A stretch of 64,000 nt of DNA, taken from contig OU015663.1 in the NCBI GenBank assembly GCA_907165275.2, positions 1,252,501 to 1,316,500 of the forward strand. The letters run 5' to 3'. Below the pieces are notes generated by a model. The model had not been told where the DNA came from, made no database searches, and worked only from the letters and a program-made list of their open reading frames with translations. The DNA comes from Zygaena filipendulae (Eukaryota; Arthropoda; Insecta; Lepidoptera; Zygaenidae). The position numbers and the translations under genes are program-made. This document shows positions 55,909 through 64,000 of this stretch, piece by piece; the stretch's first letter is position 1, and every line of letters begins with the position of its first letter.

Positions 55909-56357
55909 ATATACACACCGGCAGAATTAGCGGAACATAAAAAGGTAGAGTATAGAAATAATAACATATATGTATTAAAACAAATTATTATCAGGCATGA
56001 AGTAATAAATAAAAAAAAAATCTCTAGTTTGTGAGAACACAGACAATGTTGCAAATAAAAGTTGAATCACGAAGGGGAAACACACGTTATTAATCGTTCA
56101 TTTATTTAGTGTTAAAATCACAGTAATCTTTAATTTGTAACATTATTTGTGTGCCCACAAATTAGAGAAAAAGTGTTTTTTTTTTTATTATTATTATTTT
56201 AATAAAATTTAATAATTTAATTACAAACTTTTAAAGTGTTAAAAGATGTATATTAATTTATTACTTCACGTCTAATTATTATTTGTTTTAATATATATAC
56301 GTAATTATTTATATACTCTGCCTTTTTATGTTCCGCTAATTCTGCCGGTGTGTATAT
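55909..56357. mobile_element. Long-hairpin MITE, family A
   Basis: ACACACCGGCAGAATTAGCG and its complement at the ends. One arm is about 40 bp shorter than in 7079-7570. Confidence 0.85.
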
Positions 56358-56427
56358 ATTCATCTCAAAAAAATCATCGAACCATTACAACCCAAAACAA
56401 CCAAGATAGGTACACAATAAACGACGC

Positions 56428-56621
56428 TAATGTCACTCAAAGTTTTTTTAATGATTACTTAATTTTAAGTAAAGTTTCTTACAACAAAATTGCAGCAATC
56501 AGAGACGTTCATGGACAATAAACTATAATTTAATGAACGTCTCTGATTGCGGCAATGTTGTTTTTGAAATCTTTACTTAAAATTGAGTAGGTAATCTTCA
56601 AAACAAATCTGAGTGCGGCCG
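56428..56621. mobile_element. Hairpin MITE family D, short variant
   Basis: Arms 'AATGATTACTTAATTTTAAG' and 'CTTAAAATTGAGTAGGTAAT' with 'GCAGCAATCAGAGACGTTCA' and its complement. It lacks the central TTAATTGGCATTTAAC segment. Ends GAGTGCGGCC. Confidence 0.75.
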
Positions 56622-56649
56622 TAAGACTCGCTTAAAAAAGAACTGAAAA

Positions 56650-56950
56650 TCCATTCTAATATTATATTGTAACTCGTGTCTGTCTGTCTGTTAACTTTTC
56701 ACACCTAACTACTCAAACGATCATCATAAAATTTTGCTTACACATTGTCAGGGGTACAACCCTGTACGAAAAGACAAACGGTAAAAGACATAGGGTACTT
56801 TTTATCACGGGATTCCCGCGGGATTTCCGTTATTAGCGTAAGTGAAACTAAATGAAATTTTGCACACACCTTGTCAGGGGTGAAAACAGCACAGATACTT
56901 CTATCCTGGAACTCCCGCGGGAACTTTCATTGATTTCTAATGTAAATACG
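56650..56950 (+). mobile_element. Helitron-like repeat with two 3' modules
   Basis: CTGTCTGTCTGTTAACTTTT, 'CATCATAAAATTTTGCTTAC' and 'GATTCCCGCGGGATTTCCGT', then a second 'GAAATTTTGCACACACCTTG' to 'ACTCCCGCGGGAAC'. No CTAG end was found. Confidence 0.55.
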
Positions 56951-57189
56951 TAACCTGTACATACAGAGTGTAATCAAAATAAGTTGACAATTCTGAAAAT
57001 ATGTATACATTCTTTGTCTTGTACTTGTATCTACATATAATAATATGTACTTTATGAATTTTATTTAGATAAGGTTTTGTTAAGTTTTGTGCGTGAAAAA
57101 CAGCGTCGTCCTATAACAACTATTAGGTATCTAATAGTACCTATTTAGATAGATGCTATTTCTTTTTATCAGATAGGAGTTTTTGTAAC

Positions 57190-57495
57190 CTTATATAATA
57201 AAAATGAATCCCCAAATGTGTTGGTAAGCGCATAACTTACAAACGACTACACCAAATTGGAAAATTGTTTTTTTTTTTGTGTTCGTTATTGTCAGGACAA
57301 GGTTTATATAAAAGAAGTTTGGAGTTGCTGCGGGAATTCCGAAACTCACGCGGGTGAATCTCCGAAACGATTGGACCGATATTGACGGGACTTTCACTGC
57401 TAATTAGCTGTTGTTATAAGGAGTACATTAGACTGCATTGGAGTTCCTGCGGGAATCCCGAAACTCACGCGGGTGAAACCGCGGAGCACAGCTAG
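57190..57495 (+). mobile_element. Non-autonomous Helitron
   Basis: TTATATAATAAAAATGAATC start and two successive GGGAAT.CCGAAACTCACGCGG modules (57331, 57452). Ends CACAGCTAG with T outside. Confidence 0.7.
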
Positions 57496-57548
57496 TAAAC
57501 TAATAAAATGCGTCTAGAGCAAAATAATAAATTATTTGTAAATTGGAA

Positions 57549-58864
57549 TCTATTATATATATATTATAATATATAAAGCTGGATTGCCACTCACTCATTG
57601 ACATAATTGTTCTCCCAGAAGGAGCATCTCTAGGTTGATATAATGTATGGAACATGTAGAGGGGACGTTTCGGTGATTATGGGAAAACCTCGACATCTTC
57701 GATTCCTGCTTCTCATCAGGTAGCGAGTCGACTGCCCGCCGAAACTATCCATCGAAAGTGAAAACGTTTCTAACTAAATTTCATCCACACCTTGGGCAAA
57801 TTTCAATAGTGTAACTTTTTTTTCAAAATGGCGGAAAAAAACATGGCCGCTGAACAAAATTCAAACTCGATTATCTCCGAAACTAAAAGAGTCAGGTAGG
57901 GGGTGCTCAAACAAATGTCATAGAGGTCGATGGGGGGCAACCGCCTGGCGTGGTAAAAATCCAAAATGGCGGATTCAAAATGGCGGCCGAAAAAAAAGTT
58001 GATCCGATCCGGGTGAGGTTCGGCATCCGGGGGTTTTTGGGGTCGCTGATGCCGAATATCGAATCAGTTTTTCGATTGCGTCATTTTTCAAGATGGCCGC
58101 CGAACATTAGTTGTTTGTATGGGGAAATTGTTTCGGCCCTGGCTCGGAAACTATCGGCCGTGGGTATTGAAAAAAAATTTGTACAGTTGGTGGTGCACTA
58201 TCTTCTTCTATCGGGATATAAATAATTCCAAGATGGCGGACGGATTCGAAATGGCTGGCGAAAAAAAGTTAAGCATAATTGTTCTCCCAGAAGGAGCATC
58301 TCTAGGTCGATATAATGTATTTAAGATGTGGAAAGGAGGTTTCTGTGATTGTGGGAAAACCTTGACATCTTCGATTCCTGCTCCTCATCAGGTAGTGAGT
58401 TGACTGCCCGTCGAAACTATCCATCAAAAGTAAAACTGTTATCTACTTACAAAGTTTGATCCACACCTTGGGCAAATTTCAATAGTGAAACTTTTTTTTC
58501 AAAATGGCGGAAAAAATCATGGCCGCCGAACAAAATTCAAACTCGATTATCTCCGAAACTAAAAGAGTCAGGTGGGGGGTACTCAAACAAATGTCATAGA
58601 GGTCAACGGGGGGCAACCGCCTGGTGTGGTAAAAATCCAAAATGGCGGATTCAAAATGGCGGCCGAAAAAAAAGTTGATCCGATCCGGGTGAGGTTCGGC
58701 ATCCGGGGGTTTTTGGGGTCGCTGATGCCGAATATCGAATCAGTTTTTCGATTGCGTCATTTTTCAAGATGGCCGCCGAACATTAGTTGTTTGTATGGGG
58801 AAATTGTTTCGGCCCTGGCTCGCAAACGCGAGCTGCTCGCAGCTCGCGCACAGGGCGAATCTAG
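57549..58864 (+). mobile_element. 1.3-kb Helitron with internal tandem duplication
   Basis: Starts TCTATTATATATATATTATA after A. Ends with a perfect 10-bp stem (CGCGAGCTGC / GCAGCTCGCG, 58827-58848), 12 nt and CTAG before T. The interior is a 672-bp unit (57603-58274) followed by a second, shorter unit (58275-58826). Each has several AAAATGGCGG / AAGATGGCCGCC words. The open frames inside repeat with the unit and show no Rep-helicase motif, so it is non-autonomous. Confidence 0.8.
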
Positions 58865-59471
58865 TTCTATATATATATTCGGATATATCTTACATTGTTA
58901 CTTTCTTTTTGTTAATAAATATATTTTCAATTTTCAATTTTCAATTTAACAAAGCAAACAACTTGTTATTTTAGTAGTTTAGATATTATCTAACATTAGC
59001 AGAATCAACATATAGATTAGAAAAATGAACAAAATTAATAAGCTAAGTAAATAAAAATTTATGTTTTCTCATATCTATTGATTATTTTCGAATTAGTTTA
59101 TCTGACGCAGAACTTTTGTGAGTTTTATGTATCGACGGAGAATTTTAGACAAGGTACCTAAGTTATTACAAAACGAGCACTAATAATATGAAAAACTCCA
59201 ACTGAAACACATTTGGTTTACTTCCATAATAAAATTTGCAGCAAACGAGCACCGAAAACTGTTTTAATTTCGATTTTGAATATTGTTTGATAAAGACATT
59301 GCAATGTCTATGGATATAATATTAATCACAATAATTTTTTAAAGCCTGAAACAACGATCTTTGCGTAGTTATTTAAATAAGGTATTTGTAGATTACCGTA
59401 TCACCTCGTCTAATACCTAACCTAAGATTATAAACTAAAACATCATCGCTTATAATCGCCACACAAATTCC
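58865..59471. other. Gene-free spacer
   Basis: A TCAATTT trio lies at 58925-58945. Nothing else recognised. Confidence 0.4.
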
Positions 59472-59670
59472 TTGCCCATAACGCGCGTCCCAAAAACGCA
59501 TTTCCAAACGTTCTAGACGGCAAAATATTAGAAATTATTATTTTTTATGCCATAAGAAATGTTGTTAATGTATTTTTTTGCAGTAAAACTTCTTTGATTA
59601 CGAGGGAAAGACAGTTTTTGCGGCGTCTTATCTTAATGCGGCGTGTTATGGTCATAGTGAATAAGGGCCC
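59472..59670. mobile_element. MITE family E, left end lost
   Basis: TTGCCCATAACGCGCGTCCC to TCATAGTGAATAAGGGCCC. The left terminal ~20 bp are absent. Confidence 0.75.
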
Positions 59671-60093
59671 GGTAATATTAGTAATCTATTCAAAATCTAC
59701 AGTAGTTTGCTCGTAGTTAAGGTACTTATTAGTAAATTCGTGTAACCAAAACCGCCACTTAGCAGAGCTATAATTTGACACTTTCAAAACTATCCAACTA
59801 AATCGTTCGCTAACTAACGCTGACACCCCTTTCATTTATAACTTACACAACTAGTTGTCGGTTGCTAGGGACTTACTCCATACACACAATTACTATAAAT
59901 TGATGAAACTTTCGAAATAACCACCTTCCAACCACATAAGTTTCGTTAATAATTCGTTAAACAGTTATAATAATAGTTAGCAATTAACAAAGGTAACTTA
60001 CACATTTAATATACGGCATGTCAGATTTTAAAAAGGTTTTGTTTTTTACACAACATTATGTTCTAAGTAGGAGTTGAATTGTAATCTTTAAAA
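59671..60093. other. Gene-free spacer
   Basis: Nothing recognised. Confidence 0.4.
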
Positions 60094-60288
60094 TCTTATA
60101 ATATATATATAAATCACGTGTCACGTTGTTTGTCCGCGATGGACTCCGAAACTACTGAACGGATTTTGATAAAATTTTGTAACCATTTATAATAATATGG
60201 TTCAACTTAAAAGATAGGATAGTTTTTATCCCGGAATTCCCGCGGGAACTCCGGAAGTAATGCGGATGAAATCGCGGGGGACAGCTAG
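60094..60288 (+). mobile_element. Non-autonomous Helitron, complete
   Basis: TCTTATAATATATATATAAA start after A, 'CGTTGTTTGTCCGCGATGGA', the hairpin region 'GCGGATGAAATCGCGG', and an ACAGCTAG end before T. Reference copy for 1280-1539. Confidence 0.8.
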
Positions 60289-61042
60289 TAGTATATAATA
60301 AACGCGATACCAAGCTGCTGAAAAGATTGTTGTAATATTTGACGTTTCAAAGGTTTTATTTTGTTAGTGTCACTATGACATAGCGCGATCGGCCCCCAGC
60401 TCAAGATCTTGAATTACGACTACACTTTTATGTTACATCCTGTATTTCAACGACAGCTTTCCATTTCGATTTTAATAATGAATCGCGAAAAGTAATATAC
60501 CTAATAGATTCAAAGGACTGAAATTAACTATAAAGTTTAACACTAATGCTAGAATTTAATCGCCTTGATCGATTTCTTTAAATAAGAACATATTGTAAGA
60601 TTGAACGAGGAAATTATTTAAACCCTTGATATATAGTTAAAAAAAAACTAATAAATAATCGACAAAACCTTAAATGCAGACGTGGGTTAAATTTACGCGG
60701 GTGAATGACCTTCACATCAAAGTCGGCGCGCCGGCGACCATGCAAAAGTAAGCAGCGTCGAATTACCTTCAGGGTATGATCCGCAACGCGTAGGTTTATT
60801 GTGCGCTCAATTTGCCATGAATAATGTTTATTAGGTCAAAAAAATTGCGTTTTTATTATTACTTTACTATTTAGATTTCAAGCGAAAATCGAAAACTAAA
60901 TTTAACGTTGATCAATCCCTCTTTTTACCTTATACTATGTAGTGTATAAACTGTTATTTGTATGTTTCTTGAAGCTTCACACTAATTATTATACTGGACG
61001 GAGTTGATTGACCATATTCATCGGCATCTCAGGCATAGTAAA
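60289..61042. other. Gene-free spacer
   Basis: Nothing recognised. Confidence 0.4.
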
Positions 61043-61331
61043 TCCTCACGAAAGTGAGTTCCTTTGTTTGTTTGTTTGTTACACTTTCACGCCTGAACGA
61101 AACGATCATCATGAAATTTTGCATACGCGTTGTCAGGGGCACAAAGAAGGAGACAAAGTGTACTTTTGTCCCGGAATCCCCGCGGGATCTCCGAAATTAT
61201 CGCGGGTAAAATTTCATTAAATTTTGCACACACATAGTCAGGGGTGCATTGAAGGACATAGGGTACTTTTATCCTGTAATTCCCGCGGGAACTCCATAAT
61301 TACCGCGGGTAAAACCGCGGGGAACAGCTAG
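61043..61331 (+). mobile_element. Helitron with duplicated 3' module
   Basis: TCCTCACGAAAGTGAGTTCC start after A. The module 'AAATTTTGC...CACGCGTTGTCAGGGG' to 'CCGCGGGA' occurs twice. Ends in 'CCGCGGGTAAAACCGCGG' and CAGCTAG. Confidence 0.7.
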
Positions 61332-62065
61332 CAAGCTTATACATTTTCTGTGTGTCTTAGGTTCAAGTTACTTAATGTAAAAACATTAAATACGGGTAGA
61401 AAACTTTTTATTCAGGTAACTACATCACTCATGAAATTTTCAATGAATTCCAAAAATACGTCAGTATAACCGCAGGCAACTGTTAATTAACTAACTAATT
61501 AATAAGTAATTTATACATATAGGATTACATGTTCATTGACGGCCTACGGCGCAATACCTAAAACCGCAAAACTTTTTATAATAACGTAGGCATGAAAATA
61601 AGACTGGGTTTGAAAACTCCTAAAATAAACCGCGGCCAAAACTTTTGGAAGGGAAATCTCTACTAACAAATAAACCACTTCTAGTTCAAAAAACAAATTG
61701 AAGTAAATAAACGCTAGTTTTTCTTTAAAACTGTAAAATTGCATTAATATTGAAGGCAAAAAAATAAAATTGATTCGATGCAAGAGACGTGACTGTTGAA
61801 CGTGCAGCAAGAAAAAATTACCAGAAAAAAGCTAATATTATGGCAAGTGGCAAATAAAGAGCAGAATCTTCTAATTTAATCGTTTTTTTTTTCTATTTTG
61901 AAGTAGGAAGAATCCATTGTTACTAATACGAAAAAATATAATTATTATGTTCAATTGAATAGTTTTTTGACTGATTGATTTCAAGCAACAGAGCTTGAAA
62001 ACGTTGTTTTTCAATTTTAATCAATCGATTCAAACGTCGCAACCGTAATTAAAAATTACCCTGTC
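61332..62065. other. Gene-free spacer
   Basis: Nothing recognised. Confidence 0.4.
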
Positions 62066-62240
62066 CTCTTAGCCAAGTTGACAATCTTTAATCTTTATCA
62101 CTATAGAAAACTAACCTAACCTAACTAACTTGGTCACGAAAATCGAAATTTTGATTGAACGATTTTTGTGACCGCCTGGTGTGACGATACGTTTTTTTGG
62201 TTGTCTTTAGCGATAAAGCGATAAATTATTAAGACCTTAC
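62066..62240. mobile_element. MITE family C, right end decayed
   Basis: CTTAGCCAAGTTGACAATCT at left; arms 'ACTTGGTCACGAAAATCG' and 'CGATTTTTGTGACCGC'. The right terminal repeat is missing. Confidence 0.65.
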
Positions 62241-62271
62241 AAGCACCACCAAACACACTTTCTGCAGATCT

Positions 62272-62362
62272 TGAAAGTTGACTGGCAGAGAATGCCACAA
62301 CGACATTAAGTCCGCCTTTTGTACTATATTGTGCAAAAAAGTTTAAATAAATAAAGATTAAA
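62272..62362 (+). mobile_element. LINE 3'-UTR fragment
   Basis: CTTGAAAGTTGACTGGCAGA, 'TTAAGTCCGCCTTTTGTAC' and AAATAAATAAAGATTAAAG follow the common LINE-end pattern. Confidence 0.65.
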
Positions 62363-62445
62363 GATCGTCAACTAGACTAATAAGGACTGGTACAAACAAA
62401 GGGGTGCCAGCACATTTATATTAAACAGTAAATATCTATATACAG

Positions 62446-62627
62446 CTCTCCTTGACCTTCCTGGCAGTGGTGACCACCACCGGCGGAAACCTCGCAGCGA
62501 TGTCCGCACTGCGAGCGGTCACCCCGCGGTTCACCACCGATATACTCTGTGACGACTGGAAAAAACAATCGTCAGCAGCATGTCAAGCATACCTCCATAG
62601 AATATGCACCAAGCCGCCTCACTGCGT
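62446..62627 (+). other. Unassigned exon-like segment
   Basis: After an acceptor-like ATCTATATACAG the sequence turns GC-rich and reads LSLTFLAVVTTTGGNLAAMS, then ALRAVTPRFTTDILCDDWKK, in one open frame. It begins in phase 0 like receptor exon 3. Short similarity (ALRxV ... TxD-I-C) to receptor exon 3 is suggestive but weak. A foldback element interrupts it at 62628. It may be a piece of another receptor-like gene or an unrelated exon. Confidence 0.3.
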
Positions 62628-63617
62628 ACAGTCAACAGCAAAAGTAGATGTTCAAAATCAGAAATTCAATACTATTGAACGGAGGTCGCGTCAGAACTGT
62701 GTGGCGTCGAAGTGATCCAAAAGTATGTGATTGTAAAAAAATATCAAACATTTGCTACTTAGTACACCTGCCATTATATTCGTGATCAGTTTTGACTCCA
62801 AAAGTTATAAACTCAATTCGCATCAGAACTAAGAAGTGAAATGTTTTTTTAAAGCTTGTGAACAGTTAAAATCAAAAATTAAATGATGAGACTGAGGTCA
62901 CGCGCGGGTTCAAAATTAGTATCCTAAAGCAGATTTCCGTTAAAAACGTTAGAAAATTATATTTCTTGAACATTTATAATATTTGAATGTGTGAATTAAT
63001 AGCAATATTTTTATTTTATTTTTTGTCCTCTGCTCCGAGCTCCGTGCGGTTTTTCCGTAAAATATAAATTAAATTACTGGGTTAATTATAAAATAAGTAT
63101 GGATGAATTATTTGCCTCATGATTACGTGGCCTCAGTTTCATCATTTAATTTTTGATTTTAACTGTTCACTAATTTTGAAAATTTTTTTTACTTCTTGTT
63201 CTGATGCGAATTGAGTTTATAACTTTTGGAGTCAAAACTGATCACGAATATATGGACGCAGATAAGCAATGACATGTTAGCCCACAAAATTAAGTTATTG
63301 ATTCAGAACCATTTATTGAGAGTTAGGGAACGTTTTTTAATTATGTGTTTACCTTATTACATCGCTTAAATATGTAACTAAATATTGAACATAAAAAATG
63401 TTGATACAAAATGGCGCTCCTACTTTTAAAACACGATTTACTCAAAATTTCTCCAGTGTGGGTTATCTATGTCCATATGGCAGCTGTACTAGTAGCAAAT
63501 GTTTGGTATAATTTACAATCACATACTTTTGAATCACTTCGACGCCACACAGTTCGGACGCGAAGTCCATTAGTATTGAATTTCTGATTTTGATCATCTA
63601 CTTTTGCTGTTGACTGT
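62628..63617. mobile_element. Foldback element
   Basis: ACAGTCAACAGCAAAAGTAG at left and its exact complement at right. The arms pair almost throughout (for example TCAGTTTTGACTCCAAAAGT at 62786 with its complement at 63223), and the loop is near 62900-63100. Flanked by GTAC-like sequence on both sides. The right arm holds a family B MITE. Confidence 0.8.
63253..63476. mobile_element. TIR MITE family B, nested in foldback arm
   Basis: TGGACGCAGATAAGCAATGA at left and 'GGGTTATCTATGTCCA' at right. The opposite arm (62764-62790) lacks it, which gives an internal empty site. Confidence 0.8.
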
Positions 63618-63756
63618 ACAAGTGTACAAGCGACCCGATCCAACTCCCCACTACTACTGCGGGCGGGCGGCATGTGTGCGTACGTGCAGGGAGCGTGGGC
63701 GGCGGAGGGCTCGCGCCGGGCGCGGCGAGCAGCAGGAGGGGAAGGACACATTCCAG
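63618..63756 (+). other. Unassigned GC-rich exon-like segment
   Basis: Translates in one frame as VYKRPDPTPHYYCGRAACVR, then TCRERGRRRAR, and ends CATTCCAG. It is similar in protein to the end of 48172-48400. On the minus strand the same DNA gives a hydrophobic run (LPLLLLAAPGAS), so strand and coding status are both uncertain. Confidence 0.3.
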
Positions 63757-63949
63757 CGGGGTTAGCCAAGTTGACATTCTACAATCGTTAACGCATAGAA
63801 AACTAGAATAGAAAACTTTAGTCGACCAATCAAAACTCTAGTTTTACGTGAGCACTTGAAGACTAGAGATTTGATTGGCTGACCAAGTGACATGACGGTT
63901 CGATACTCATGTTTTCAACGATTGTAGACTGTCAACTTGGCTAACCCCG
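63757..63949. mobile_element. TIR MITE, family C, complete
   Basis: Perfect 20-bp inverted ends CGGGGTTAGCCAAGTTGACA / TGTCAACTTGGCTAACCCCG. Flanked by CAG on both sides (63754-63756, 63950-63952), a likely 3-bp target duplication. Confidence 0.88.
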
Positions 63950-64000
63950 CAGGTGATATTGTTCTTCGAAATAACAACAAATCACATTTTCAAATCGCCA

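Noticed and set aside
57950..58949. Two repeated frames containing 'FGIRGFLGSLMPN'
   Set aside because: They repeat because the Helitron unit is duplicated. No Rep or helicase motif is present, and the frames are rich in codons from the ATGGCGG words.
62446..62565. Minus-strand exon after GTTTTTTCCAG
   Set aside because: The acceptor looks good on the minus strand, but the reading frames there are short or compositionally odd; the plus-strand frame is longer and begins with a plausible hydrophobic run. Neither is proven.

Overview
The window looks like nuclear DNA of a butterfly or moth. It is AT-rich and crowded with short interspersed elements of kinds typical of Lepidoptera: non-autonomous Helitrons ending in a CG-rich hairpin plus CTAG, tRNA-derived SINEs, LINE 3' ends with short-motif tails, and many hairpin MITEs. 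It also carries one intron-split gustatory receptor gene. The order assignment is inference from repeat types; I do not name a species.

Only two genes can be supported well. The first is a plus-strand gustatory receptor (39099-43979, five exons, predicted 342 residues) ending in a tiny terminal exon. The second is a tRNA-Arg(TCG) gene (41883-41955) lying in the sense orientation inside the receptor's third intron. Weaker exon-like segments lie at 48172-48400, 62446-62627 and 63618-63756. The first and last resemble each other in predicted protein, and the last two are separated and bounded by transposons.

Layout. 1-38475 has no recognisable gene and consists of repeats with anonymous AT-rich spacers. 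It includes Helitrons (for example 5766-6146, 8094-8307, 15627-16076, 28972-29562), LINE 3' fragments (6161-6690, 10490-10870, 11284-11604), nested hairpin elements (8528-8956, 10123-11056, 11728-13204, 22725-23620) and two large pentanucleotide arrays (14157-14431, 34950-35449), both apparently grown from LINE tails. 39000-44200 is the receptor locus, whose introns are filled with the same repeats. 44200-64000 is repeat-rich again. It holds a compound hairpin MITE array (53729-54308), a 1.3-kb Helitron with an internal tandem duplication full of ATGGCGG words (57549-58864), and a long foldback element carrying a nested MITE (62628-63617).

No multi-gene system, operon or CRISPR array is present. 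The more informative content is the transposon biology: tandem Helitron pairs, a MITE family with 3-bp TWA duplications and a readable empty site, microsatellites seeded by LINE tails, and several nested insertions whose order can be read directly. All repeat boundaries were set by eye and are approximate to a few bases unless termini are stated.
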